DNA from: JAYKJB01 sp035284745 [NCBI: Candidatus Sericytochromatia bacterium]
Lineage (GTDB): Bacteria; Cyanobacteriota; Sericytochromatia; S15B-MN24
Reading direction: 5' to 3'
NCBI GenBank assembly: GCA_035284745.1
Contig: JAYKIL010000026.1
Span: 1-34,011, forward strand
DNA: 34,011 bases
Position 1 is the stretch's first letter, and the number at the start of each line of letters is the position of its first letter. Made by a program: the position numbers and the translations under genes. This document shows, one piece after another, positions 16,733 through 25,644 of the stretch. The notes beneath the pieces are model-generated. The model saw nothing but the letters and a program-made list of their open reading frames with translations. It searched no databases and was not told the DNA's origin.

Positions 16733-17968
16733 TCAAGAAGCCGGTGACGCGACGGCTATAATACGGGCGAGTGCCATTTTCTTACCCACCTGAATGACCC
16801 GTGGCTCATCTTGCGCAGACATCACTTCGTGCGGATCGGTGAGCACGCGGTCAAGCACATACCCATCACCCTCGCGGCGCAAGAGTTTGACGGCCCCTTC
16901 TTTCAGACGTTCCCGCGCCTGGCTGGTGGATGGAGCCATTTTCAAACTGACCAACAGCCGCGCGAGCGGTAAAGGTTCAGCAATCTCAAAAGCAGGAATA
17001 TCGGACGCATCAAGCGTGCCAGAACGCAATTTGTTGGCGTTTTGTTCACCGTGATACAGCTTTACAATGGCCCACGCCAACAAAACCTTGGCATCTCGTG
17101 GCGGTAAATGACCTGTTTCAATGTCGTGCAGAATTCGTTTCACTTCCACGGCCGGCAACCCGGAGGCCAAGGTAAAGTAGTCGGGCATCTGGCGATCGGA
17201 AATACACATCACTTTGTCCCACATGGTTTTAGGGGCGTCGGTGAGTCCTATCGTGTTACCCAGGGATTTAGACATTTTATCTGTGGTGCCAATGCCTTCC
17301 AAAATGGGATACAGCATCACGACCTGTGGCGCCTGCCCCCCTTGCGTCTGCAACTGGCGCCCCATCAAATTGTTAAATTTTTGGTCTGTTCCACCAAGCT
17401 CTATATCAGCGTTGACCACCACCGAGTCATAGCCTTGCAACAACGGATACAAAAATTCATGCAACCCGATGGCGTCACCCCGTTCGTGGCGCAAGGCAAA
17501 ATTTTCTCGCTGCAGCATTTGTGCCACCGTGGATTGTCCGAGAAGACGAATCACATCTTCCATCGCCATGGATTCTAACCATTCGCTGTTGCGACGAATC
17601 TCGGCCTTGTTCAGGTCGATGATTCGTCCCAGTTGGGCCAGGTAGGTCTCCGCATTGGTTTCCACTTCGGCCTTGTCGAGAGACGGGCGCGCTTCTTGTT
17701 TTCCCGTCGGATCGCCAATGCGCGCCGTAAAATCGCCAATAATCAACACGACCCGATGCCCCGCGTCTTGAAAACGCCTCAGGGCCCACAAAACCACCGC
17801 GTGACCGATGTGGAGATCTGGTTTGGTGGGATCAAATCCAAGTTTCACCCGCAAAGGACGTCCGTCCCTGGCGGCTTCGCGCAATTTTTCAACCAGTCCG
17901 TTGGCAGGCAAAATTTCATAAGCGCCCAGTGCCAGGGCGTCGTAGAGTTCGTGCGAATCAGCGGTCAA
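16733..17968 (-). CDS. tyrS: Tyrosyl-tRNA synthetase
   Basis: This is a 411-residue protein starting at TTG, fixed by AGGAG (minus strand at 17980-17976) 7 bases upstream. Class I signatures are HIGH (53-56) and KMSKS (231-235), the GGTDQKFNN tRNA/tyrosine-site segment is present, and an S4-like RNA-binding domain ends the protein (about 340-405). It charges tRNA-Tyr with tyrosine in the cytoplasm. The length and HIGH spacing fit the bacterial TyrRS group. An extended -10 box lies about 33 bp upstream and implies a short leader, with no room for a T-box. It heads a run that continues into the sensor kinase. Confidence 0.97.
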   Translation of the reverse strand: MTADSHELYDALALGAYEILPANGLVEKLREAARDGRPLRVKLGFDPTKPDLHIGHAVVLWALRRFQDAGHRVVLIIGDFTARIGDPTGKQEARPSLDKAEVETNAETYLAQLGRIIDLNKAEIRRNSEWLESMAMEDVIRLLGQSTVAQMLQRENFALRHERGDAIGLHEFLYPLLQGYDSVVVNADIELGGTDQKFNNLMGRQLQTQGGQAPQVVMLYPILEGIGTTDKMSKSLGNTIGLTDAPKTMWDKVMCISDRQMPDYFTLASGLPAVEVKRILHDIETGHLPPRDAKVLLAWAIVKLYHGEQNANKLRSGTLDASDIPAFEIAEPLPLARLLVSLKMAPSTSQARERLKEGAVKLLRREGDGYVLDRVLTDPHEVMSAQDEPRVIQVGKKMALARIIAVASPAS

Positions 17969-18000
17969 GAAGCGGCTCCTGTGAACAAAAAAGGCCCCCG

Positions 18001-18009
18001 ATTATACCA
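18001..18009 (-). promoter_or_regulatory. Extended -10 promoter for the tyrS run
   Basis: On the minus strand this reads TGGTATAAT, an ideal extended -10. The -35 region is poor, which extended -10 promoters tolerate. Transcription would begin near 17994, about 26 bases before the TTG start. It lies only about 22 bases after the stop of the upstream NHL gene, so tyrS need not depend on that gene's transcript. Confidence 0.55.
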
Positions 18010-18031
18010 CCCTCTGTTTCAGCATCCGTCG

Positions 18032-20926
18032 CTAAAAAGCGCCCGCAGGCAAGATGCGCACCAGGTTAGCCCCCGCATCCGCGATGATGAGCCGGCCCAA
18101 GGCATCCACAGTCAAGCCCGTTGGAAGGATGAGCGCGTCATTTCCGGCCGGATCGGCGAAAAATTGGCCGCCGGGCCCAGCCAAAACAGTGGTGGCGCCG
18201 TTGGGCTGAATTTTCAAAATACGCGCGGGTACTTTCGGAAGCAATGTGATGTCCAAGTTCTGCAGCCCTTTGGACATTCCTATCAAAATGGGCAAATTGT
18301 TGGTTCCCAGTTCCCCAACGTATAAGTTCCCACGGGCATCAAAGCACAGGGGGCCTGGAAACAAAAGAGGGATGGCGGTGGCCGCCCGAGGGCCATTAGA
18401 AAAATCTCGCGCCGTCATGGTGGCAAGCGTTTGAATCAGGCCCAGACCCCCAAAGGTGGTCATCTTCCGTCCTTCTTGACCCTGTGAAATGCGTCGAATG
18501 CGCATGTTTCCCGTATCCGATAGAAACAGTTCGCCAGTGGGCGAGAATGCCAGGCCAAAAGGCGTATTGAGACGGGCCTCCTCCGGAAGACCATTTTCTC
18601 CGCTATCTCCGCCCTGGCCCCCCACGCCCGCGACCAAACTAATTTTTCCACCGGGTGCCATACGGACCACCTGATTGGTTTCAAATGACGACCAATAAAG
18701 CGCCTCGTCAGGGCCCATCACAAGTCCGATGGCGCCTTTAAATTTGTAACCCATCGGATCCACCGGGGCGCCATTTTCTACGACAGGCGTCGTCGGCCCC
18801 CCCGCGATGGTATTGATGACGCCGTTCGGTCCCACTTCGCGCAAGGCACCGTTCAGTTGGTCCAGAATGTACAGGGCCCCTCCCGCAAAAGTCAGCCCCG
18901 TTGGCTTGTTTAACTCAGCCTCTATGGCAGGACCGCCGTCTCCGCTATAGCCGGTGCCCGAGCCCACGACGGGTTTCACCTCTTTGCCATCCCAGGCTTT
19001 GATCAGGCTCGTTGCTGCTTCTACGATGTGCAGGACGCCCTTGTCATTGACTGCCACGGCAAAGGGGGAATTAATCGGGATTTGATTCCCTGTGGCTTGA
19101 TTGCCCAACAACCCCGCCACCGCGACGGCTTGACCCGTCTTGGGCTCTACTTCATAGATGCGGTTGTCGGTGTTGGAGACCACCCGTAAACGGCCATCGG
19201 GCAGCGCTTGCATGTCCCTTGGCTCCCGTAATTCGGATTTTTCAAGCGCCTGGTACACCGGTTTTGAGGTGCCATCGGGGAACACACGCACGATGGTACC
19301 TCTGCCCGGCATGCTGAGATAAAGCGTTCCGTCCGGCGAACTGACCAAATCAGTCCAGCGACTGGCCGTTTCCTCGGTGGTGTAAAGTAAGGTCCAAGGG
19401 CCCCCGTTGGCATTTAATTTCCAAATTTCGGTCCGGACACCCCCCACGCGCAGTGACGCCATCACCGAGCCATTGGTTCCGCTGCACAATCCCGTGACGG
19501 TGGCATCCACCCATGTGTCACTGGGCACGCCCGCTTCTTGAAGCGTTCCATCTGCCATCAGTTTCAAAATGCGAGTCACCACATTCGGCTGACCCTCCTC
19601 ACCAATCCACAGTTGATCCTGCGCATCCACCCACAAAGTGAAGGGGAAAATGGCAGTTTGAACCGCGGGCTGACCCAGTTCTCCACGCCCCCCCATCTGC
19701 ACCCCTGCCACCCGCGCGAAGGAGGCGTCTGGGGCGATTCGCACCACCCCATAACCATCATTGAATGACGTCACGTAAACCGCCCCATCTGAACTCCGCG
19801 CCATATCGACAGCTGCGAAAAAATTGGCTTTGACCTCTCCCTGCACCCGGTCTGCCCAGGTGGTCATGCGGCCGTCTGCACTGACGCGCCGAATTCGCCC
19901 CAAGGTTCCCTCGCTCACGAAATATCCACCTTGCCCATCCGCCAAAAGGGCGCTGGGGCCGGACAATGGAACCTCTAATGCCATCAAACCGCTGCCGAGA
20001 TTGGCTTGACCCAACAACAAAGCCCGGATGGTTTCCAGTGACTCATTAACGGCAGGGGCCGATTCACGAAGCCGGGTGGTCATTTGCACCAAACTGGCGG
20101 TCTCATAAGAAGGAACGGAATCGAGCAGAGCCTGGGCCGCTTGAATGTGAGTGCGAAGTTTCGTCGCTTCCAGCGTCGACAGCCTGTTAAGAACCTCCTG
20201 GCGTCCCTGCACAAATTGTTCAAGGACATATGCAGAGCCCAGAGAAGTGGCGGTATCGATGGGCAACTCCAGAGTTTCACTGCCCACCTGGGTAGCGATT
20301 GCCAACAGGTCGCCGCCTTTCCAGAGCGGAACCCGCAGGACCAAACTTTCAGACGGCAACGCGGCGTTGAGTGTGTAATGGCCGGCTCTGTCAGTAACAG
20401 CCCCCAGGGGCTGATTATTTTCGTCCACCAAGAATCGACCGGTGGCGTCTTGCACAAGAATGCCTGCATCAGCGAGCAAAGACTCTGTCGCCGTGCTTTG
20501 GGTCTGCGCCAGCTGAAACTGCGGCGCCAAATTCCCGCTATTGTTAGCAATCAGGCTGCCCCCTTGGTCGCTCAGCAGGGTGCCACTGGTGTTGCTCACA
20601 ATGCTGCCCCCTTGATTCAGCAACAGTTTCACCCGGCCGGTCAATTTCGCTTTGCCCAACAAGTTGGCGGCGGTGCTTTTTTGCTCCACGATGCGCGTCA
20701 GAGCTTGTGCCGGAAGCCTTAACAGGCCCTCAGAGGTTGCCGTTCGCCCACTGTTCACAGACATTTGAGACGACGCAGAGCCCGCAGCGGTCTCTGTTTT
20801 TCGAACCGAGGGCGGCCGGGTTTTGTCTGCGGGGCCAGAAACTCGGGTGAGGACGGCATTGTTGAGGCTGCAGCCAAGCAACAGCGAAGCTGCCAACACA
20901 CAAACGCCGCGATTCAAGGCCGACAT
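18032..20926 (-). CDS. NHL-repeat lipoprotein with Gly/Asn repeat region
   Basis: This is a 964-residue protein. TAGGAG precedes the ATG, and the lipobox L-L-G-C (C19) anchors it. A Ser/Thr-rich linker follows, then two copies of a short repeat at about 101-133 (LLNQGGSIVSNTSG and LLSDQGGSLIANNSG). Residues about 150-210 look like a carboxypeptidase-regulatory-like beta-sandwich, then a helical segment (about 240-310). The rest (about 315-964) is a long set of NHL or SMP-30-like propeller blades (GLAFSPTGELFLSDTGNMRIRR, VDALGRLIIADAGANLVR). Such propellers usually bind ligands or proteins outside the cell. It is divergent from the lipoprotein pair at 21041. No enzyme motif is seen. Confidence 0.85.
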   Translation of the reverse strand: MSALNRGVCVLAASLLLGCSLNNAVLTRVSGPADKTRPPSVRKTETAAGSASSQMSVNSGRTATSEGLLRLPAQALTRIVEQKSTAANLLGKAKLTGRVKLLLNQGGSIVSNTSGTLLSDQGGSLIANNSGNLAPQFQLAQTQSTATESLLADAGILVQDATGRFLVDENNQPLGAVTDRAGHYTLNAALPSESLVLRVPLWKGGDLLAIATQVGSETLELPIDTATSLGSAYVLEQFVQGRQEVLNRLSTLEATKLRTHIQAAQALLDSVPSYETASLVQMTTRLRESAPAVNESLETIRALLLGQANLGSGLMALEVPLSGPSALLADGQGGYFVSEGTLGRIRRVSADGRMTTWADRVQGEVKANFFAAVDMARSSDGAVYVTSFNDGYGVVRIAPDASFARVAGVQMGGRGELGQPAVQTAIFPFTLWVDAQDQLWIGEEGQPNVVTRILKLMADGTLQEAGVPSDTWVDATVTGLCSGTNGSVMASLRVGGVRTEIWKLNANGGPWTLLYTTEETASRWTDLVSSPDGTLYLSMPGRGTIVRVFPDGTSKPVYQALEKSELREPRDMQALPDGRLRVVSNTDNRIYEVEPKTGQAVAVAGLLGNQATGNQIPINSPFAVAVNDKGVLHIVEAATSLIKAWDGKEVKPVVGSGTGYSGDGGPAIEAELNKPTGLTFAGGALYILDQLNGALREVGPNGVINTIAGGPTTPVVENGAPVDPMGYKFKGAIGLVMGPDEALYWSSFETNQVVRMAPGGKISLVAGVGGQGGDSGENGLPEEARLNTPFGLAFSPTGELFLSDTGNMRIRRISQGQEGRKMTTFGGLGLIQTLATMTARDFSNGPRAATAIPLLFPGPLCFDARGNLYVGELGTNNLPILIGMSKGLQNLDITLLPKVPARILKIQPNGATTVLAGPGGQFFADPAGNDALILPTGLTVDALGRLIIADAGANLVRILPAGAF

Positions 20927-21016
20927 ATTTTTCTCCTACCACGCCGCCAGAAGGGTGAAACGATGGCCTCAATCCTTACATGGGTTTGCGGCCGCCTCGT
21001 GACTTGCATAGAGGGG

Positions 21017-21029
21017 CAACATTATGTTG
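21017..21029. promoter_or_regulatory. Palindrome in the divergent lipoprotein promoter region
   Basis: CAACAT-T-ATGTTG is a perfect 6-1-6 inverted repeat lying 11 bases upstream of the ATG at 21041 and about 90 bases upstream of the divergent start at 20926. It could be an operator for both. A small hairpin near the ribosome site is the alternative. Confidence 0.35.
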
Positions 21030-21040
21030 AACTTTAAGGG

Positions 21041-23443
21041 ATGCGGGCTTGGCTTACTGTCGTTCTCTGTTTGATGCAACTGGCCCTCGCGGGCTGCGCG
21101 TGGCGCTGGCCGCTTATTCCTGCGTCTCTGCTGGGTACCCGCGGCGACTTAACCATTTTGCGGGAACCCCGTGGCATCGATTGGTCAACGCACCGAATCA
21201 CCTCTCGTACTTTAGGCGCACAACAGCAGTCTTACGTCGAGCAGCAACGGGCCGCATATTTGGCCCTGCAAGCGCCCACCTCGCCCGATGAACCGAGCTA
21301 TGATCTTCTGGCGACCTGGCCCCAGGAAGTGAACAGCGACTGGAAACCGGGCGGTGTGTTGGGGGTTCCGATTGCGAGCATTTCAGCGAGTGCGAACCAC
21401 ATTCCCAACAGCCCCGCCACTGGCCTCGCAGGCGATAGTGCCAATAAATACGTGTATTTGGTCAGCCAGAATGGCTATTTTATGAGAATTAAGGGCGATA
21501 CCCCCCTGGATTCACCGAGCGTTCTTTCTTTGGGGGACACCTTCTCGAACACCGGCATTACGATGAGCCCCCGCTGCAACCGGGCCTATGTGGTCTCCGA
21601 TACCGGTAATTTTTATGTCGTGGATGCCCTGGGCAGCCCATCAATGACGGTGATTGCCAGCGCCTCACTTGGTGCCAATGCGAATCATATTTCACCGTTT
21701 TTAGACCCTGTGCTCAGTGCCCACTCAGGCGTCAGTGACGTGCTGTTTGTGCCTGATAATTCAGGGGAGGTCCATAAATACAAATTTTCAGGGGGTTCTC
21801 TCACACTGGAGAACACGTACGCGATCGCAACCTCGATTACCGCCAATACCAATTGTGACGGTTGCAGCGCTTTTTCAAGTCAAAAATTTGCAGCCCCGTG
21901 CGTGGCGATCAACGGACGCATTTTCATCGGAGACACCGCCGGGAATTTCTACGATTACGATTCAAACACCTCCACGTCCAAAACCTACGGCAACCTTGGC
22001 ACGGTGGGCGGCATCTACACCCCGCCAGCCATCGAGCTGTTTCAAAGCCCCTCTAATTCGGTCAACTACCGAGATTCCACGACCAACAACCTGGTGACGG
22101 GTCTGGGAGCGGACGACCCAATTTTTGCGTTTGTGAATGTGGTGCGCGATGTGGGTCCGGTCTGTGCGTGGGTGAATCTGGCCGAGCGATCCGTGACATT
22201 TTCAGAGCCCCTATTTGTCGACGACAACGATACAGCCTCAGCCATTTACGGATCGCTGCAAGGTTATAACTACGGAGCACCGGCCACCGCCAATACAACG
22301 GCCACAGCGGCCTTGGATGCAGCGATAACACTCGCTATTTCAGGCTCGATCCCCGAGGCAGGCGATCCCGCCACTGTGGCCACCCCTCTGTCTGCGGCCT
22401 TTAAAACCACAACACCGAATCATGAAATCCGCAGTTATTTTCACGTGGACCTGGACACTGTGCTGCCAGCCTCCGCAACCATTGAAACAGCAAGAATCTT
22501 CCTCTACACAACGCCGACAACGGCAACAGGCACCATCAACCTTCCCGGGTTTTCGCGGGTCGGGGGCTGGGGCACTAGCGGCTCAACCGGTGCCTTTTTG
22601 CGCGGTACGAGCACCGTATGGTCCGCGGACAATATCACTGACAGTAATTACCCTGTGGACAACAGTGCGACGCGCTCCGCCTATCCCTTCAACCCTGACA
22701 TTACGGCCGTCAGTTACATTTATGAATGGAACGGACTGGCCACGATACTTCCCGGTTTGATGCGCACAGGCCGGATTGGAGTGGCGTTGACCCACAGCGA
22801 CACCCCGGCGCCCTATGGGGAAGCCGCCGCGCCACAGTTCGAAGGGCAGGGAGCCGCGGATGCACCCTATTTCTCTGTGACCTACTTTGTTCGCAGTAAC
22901 ATCCCCAATTACCCGGTGGAAACGGCCCCCATCATTGATGCCTCCAATCGGCGCGTATTCGTGTATTTAAGCAATTACGTCTATGCGTTACGCTACAACG
23001 CACAAGCCAATTGGAACGGAGGTTCGACGACTCCCACTACACAATACCAGGCGACGCGCTTGGCACGCACCACCGGGGCCCGCGAGGCCGGGGGCGCTTA
23101 TGTGCAAAACCGAATTTCATTGGCGCCCGGGTTTAATCTCTCAAACGCATACGCCGTGAGCCACGGACTGTCCGGCTCAGACTATCACGTGGGCGTCTCC
23201 AAGATTGCCCTCGATGACAGTCAATTCGGTTCGAGCGACCTCGCGATCGACGAACCAGGGTCGCCCCTTTTGTTGCTGGCCACCAACGCCACCAACACAC
23301 TGGTGGTCGGCAATACGCCGATCGCTTCTTCTTCCGGGGGCCGCTTTCTGCTGATTGATCCTTTCAGTTCTCAAACAGCCGGGGGAGACTTGCTCTTTAC
23401 GTTGGAAGGTACGGGCCGCATCTACCGGGTCGGAACGCAATGA
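21041..23443 (+). CDS. Propeller-like lipoprotein with DNRLRE-like domain
   Basis: This is an 800-residue protein with lipobox L-A-G-C (C19). Residues about 110-345 contain beta-propeller-like repeats (YVYLVSQNGYFMRI, AYVVSDTGNFYVVD, VLFVPDNSGEVHKY, IFIGDTAGNFYDY). A DNRLRE-like sandwich (about 455-630) starts at IRSYFHVDLDTVLPASATIETA and ends at PYFSVTYF. Further propeller-like strands follow (RRVFVYLSNYVYALRYNA and, at the end, FTLEGTGRIYRV), so the sandwich seems inserted in the propeller. C272, C275, C287 and C375 may form disulfides. AAGGG directly abuts the ATG, an unusually short ribosome-site spacing. It is coupled to the next gene by an ATGA overlap. Function unknown; surface adhesion is a guess. 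Confidence 0.75.
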   Translation: MRAWLTVVLCLMQLALAGCAWRWPLIPASLLGTRGDLTILREPRGIDWSTHRITSRTLGAQQQSYVEQQRAAYLALQAPTSPDEPSYDLLATWPQEVNSDWKPGGVLGVPIASISASANHIPNSPATGLAGDSANKYVYLVSQNGYFMRIKGDTPLDSPSVLSLGDTFSNTGITMSPRCNRAYVVSDTGNFYVVDALGSPSMTVIASASLGANANHISPFLDPVLSAHSGVSDVLFVPDNSGEVHKYKFSGGSLTLENTYAIATSITANTNCDGCSAFSSQKFAAPCVAINGRIFIGDTAGNFYDYDSNTSTSKTYGNLGTVGGIYTPPAIELFQSPSNSVNYRDSTTNNLVTGLGADDPIFAFVNVVRDVGPVCAWVNLAERSVTFSEPLFVDDNDTASAIYGSLQGYNYGAPATANTTATAALDAAITLAISGSIPEAGDPATVATPLSAAFKTTTPNHEIRSYFHVDLDTVLPASATIETARIFLYTTPTTATGTINLPGFSRVGGWGTSGSTGAFLRGTSTVWSADNITDSNYPVDNSATRSAYPFNPDITAVSYIYEWNGLATILPGLMRTGRIGVALTHSDTPAPYGEAAAPQFEGQGAADAPYFSVTYFVRSNIPNYPVETAPIIDASNRRVFVYLSNYVYALRYNAQANWNGGSTTPTTQYQATRLARTTGAREAGGAYVQNRISLAPGFNLSNAYAVSHGLSGSDYHVGVSKIALDDSQFGSSDLAIDEPGSPLLLLATNATNTLVVGNTPIASSSGGRFLLIDPFSSQTAGGDLLFTLEGTGRIYRVGTQ

Positions 23444-24828
23444 CGTGGCGGCGCACGGGGCCTGGACTGCTTACTTTTTTGGTTGGTCTGGTTACAGGCT
23501 GCGTTCCAGGATTCATTATTTCCCCGGACGCGTCTTTTTTGTTGGGCGCTGCACCCCCCGCTGAACAGGGGCCCTTTCCTTCCCCTGAACGGCCTCAACA
23601 ATCGCCCGCTCCGAGTGTTTCTGAAACCTTTGAGATGGTGGAATTGCTGCAGCGCCAGGGTGGCTCACGCTGGGACGGCCAACCGAACTCGCCGCATTTT
23701 TCTGGCTGGGTGCGTCAAGCGTCGGCCCTTCAAGGCATTCCGAACGCTTGGGTGGCCACCGGAGACGGTCGCTGGGCCACCACAGACGCCTCGGGCCGCT
23801 TCAGCCTCCCCGGGCAACCACCGCCGAATGGGGTTTATTCTGCGGGGGCGCCGGGGCATATCACGTCAGCGATCAGTGGTTTGAGGCCTGACGAAAACTT
23901 GGTATTTCACTTGGAGCCCTTGGTGTCTCGTACCCCGCTGAAGGCGACGCCCACGGAGCCTGTTCCAGTGACGCTCAGCGGGCGTGTTGTAACCCCTCAG
24001 GGGGGGCCGGCGCCCGGGGTGTTGGTGATTCTGGGCGGGGAGCAGGTGCAGCGAAACGTGGTCGCTTACACCGACGCCCAAGGGGCTTTTCGTATCCAGC
24101 CACGCCTTCGTCGGCCCGGAGGCGCGACCGCCACCCTTTTGGCACACGGTTCAACGGGCCAGGCGGTGCGGATGAATGTCCCGTTGACTGGCACTGGCCA
24201 AACCATTGACACCGTGCGCTTACAAGCCTTTTCCCACGCCGTCACGGTGGATGTGGCCGGGGCGCCCGATATGCCAACGCCCGTGCCGGTTCTGCGTCTG
24301 CAAACACCCGACGGAACAAGCCTGTCGCTGACGGGAAGCGGCCCGCATCGACTGGCTGAAGAACCTCAGCTGACGTTTGCCTTGCGCATTAGCAGCACCA
24401 CCTCGGACGGCGGGAAACACAGTGAAATATCCCGCCCCCGGGTGAGCGTGGATTGGAGCACAGCCGAAACGCGCCTCGTTGAGCAAATGCTCGCCCCGCC
24501 TGAAGTGCAAGAGATTGAAACCCTTGATCAGGATGTGCGGCTGAATTGGGAGCCTGTGTCTGGGGCTCGGGGATACACATTGAGTATTAACAGCGTGGAG
24601 CGCGTGGCGGGACTCCCCTGGGAGGCTTTTGCGCCCACCCCACCAACCTTTTTCATCGTGCCGCGCAGCGACTTTCCGCCAGGCTTCTATCGTCTGAATG
24701 TGACAGCGTGGGATGTTCCTAACCTTTCGATGCGCAGCCTGGCACAATTTGAACCGCGTCGGCTCAAGCGTGTTCCCACAGCAGACGGCTTCCGTAAAGC
24801 TGAGCGTCGGATCAGCTTGAAAATTTAA
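23440..24828 (+). CDS. Carboxypeptidase-regulatory-like lipoprotein (paralogue A)
   Basis: This is a 462-residue protein whose ATG overlaps the previous stop (ATGA, 23440-23443). The lipobox is V-T-G-C (C21). Two CarboxypepD_reg-like beta-sandwiches follow a Pro-rich linker: about 88-155 (ATTDASGRFSLPG) and about 178-265 (VTLSGRVVTPQGGPAPGV, AYTDAQGAFRIQ). A fibronectin-type-III-like module sits at the C-terminus (about 370-445, VRLNWEPVSGARGYTLSI, FYRLNVTAWD). It ends with a basic tail in SLKI. Architecture, linker and tail match the gene at 32413-33759. Probably a surface-exposed structural or binding protein, not an enzyme. Confidence 0.75.
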   Translation: MTWRRTGPGLLTFLVGLVTGCVPGFIISPDASFLLGAAPPAEQGPFPSPERPQQSPAPSVSETFEMVELLQRQGGSRWDGQPNSPHFSGWVRQASALQGIPNAWVATGDGRWATTDASGRFSLPGQPPPNGVYSAGAPGHITSAISGLRPDENLVFHLEPLVSRTPLKATPTEPVPVTLSGRVVTPQGGPAPGVLVILGGEQVQRNVVAYTDAQGAFRIQPRLRRPGGATATLLAHGSTGQAVRMNVPLTGTGQTIDTVRLQAFSHAVTVDVAGAPDMPTPVPVLRLQTPDGTSLSLTGSGPHRLAEEPQLTFALRISSTTSDGGKHSEISRPRVSVDWSTAETRLVEQMLAPPEVQEIETLDQDVRLNWEPVSGARGYTLSINSVERVAGLPWEAFAPTPPTFFIVPRSDFPPGFYRLNVTAWDVPNLSMRSLAQFEPRRLKRVPTADGFRKAERRISLKI

Positions 24829-24939
24829 ATTTGTCATCGATCCCAAAACAAGGTCCCCATCATCTGCTTGGCCGTGGGGTTTCATGGCATTTAGCGGGGG
24901 ATTGTCTCAGCCGTCCATAAAAATTCGTCGGAACAGACC

Positions 24940-25005
24940 TTGTCAGGTATATCGTTTCGTCATATAGTGTATCTATTCGATATAGGTATTGTGTATCGAT
25001 ATACC
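24940..25005 (+). promoter_or_regulatory. padR promoter with overlapping operator-like repeats
   Basis: TTGTCA (24940-24945), a 17-base spacer and TATAGT (24963-24968) form a near-consensus promoter ahead of padR. GGTATATCG (24946-24954) lies in the spacer; CGATATAGG (24978-24986) and CGATATACC (24997-25005) follow, the last being its exact inverse. PadR proteins commonly bind AT-rich dyads near their own promoters, so repression of padR and the downstream operon is likely. The remaining gap from 24829 shows only a weak stem (CCCCA/TGGGG) before TTT. Confidence 0.6.
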
Positions 25006-25045
25006 AAACCAACACAGACTGCGACGTATTTGTTGGAGAGCAAAG

Positions 25046-25615
25046 GTGCTCGAACTAGCCATTTTGGGCGTTTTAAAAGAGAAGCCGATGCACGGCTACG
25101 AACTGCGGCATTACCTTTCGTACATCGTGGGGCACATCTGGCAGTTAAGTTATGGCACGCTCTATCCTGCGTTGCGCCGGCTCGAACGTCGAGGGGAGTT
25201 GAATCGCCAAACCATCCGTGATGGCAAGGGGCCGGCACGGCACGTGTATGCCCTGACGCAACAGGGTGAACAGGCTTTCCTGAAACTGATGGCTGAGGTG
25301 AATTCACCCACCGAAATTTCAGATTCACACAAGTTCACTTTACGACTCACTTTTTTTCGCTATTTGTCTCCCGAGGCCCGGCTTGAGATGCTGCAACAGC
25401 GGTTAGAGTTTTTGCATGAGAATCGCGCGAGCCTCTCTGAAATGGAGGCCATCCCTTCACAAGGCCTTGACCGCTACCGCCGGGCACTCATTCGCTTTTA
25501 TGCAGATGGCAACACCAACGAGATTGCTTTCATTGAGCACCTCATTCGTGAAGAAACGCCTCCAGGCAATTTTTTGGGCAACTCTTCAACCGGCCGGGTG
25601 GCAGGTACAGGTTAA
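25046..25615 (+). CDS. PadR family transcriptional regulator
   Basis: This is a 189-residue protein from GTG at 25046, set by GGAG (25035-25038) 7 bases upstream; the frame is open to 24989, but that would start inside the operator region. A winged-helix domain (about 1-85) has the PadR motif MHGYEL, YGTLYPALRRLERRG and the wing with ARHVYALTQQG. The C-terminal helical part (about 100-175) is the dimerisation arm that usually carries the ligand response. It sits at the head of the fatty-acid oxidation genes, 29 bp before thiolase, so it is a plausible local repressor responding to an acyl compound or effector; the ligand is unknown. Confidence 0.9.
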   Translation: MLELAILGVLKEKPMHGYELRHYLSYIVGHIWQLSYGTLYPALRRLERRGELNRQTIRDGKGPARHVYALTQQGEQAFLKLMAEVNSPTEISDSHKFTLRLTFFRYLSPEARLEMLQQRLEFLHENRASLSEMEAIPSQGLDRYRRALIRFYADGNTNEIAFIEHLIREETPPGNFLGNSSTGRVAGTG

Positions 25616-25644
25616 GTGCGCACGTCGTTGAAAGGCTTAAAAAC

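Noticed and set aside
17969-18000. T-box leader ahead of tyrS
   Set aside because: The predicted transcript start leaves about 26 bases, too short for a T-box, and no specifier or antiterminator structure is seen.
20084-20722. 212-residue antisense ORF in the NHL gene
   Set aside because: It has no domain pattern and the NHL frame is continuous with a signal peptide and ribosome site.
24850-24885. CCCCA/TGGGG stem with TTT as a terminator after 24828
   Set aside because: Only five base pairs with a 15-base loop and three T residues; too weak to list.
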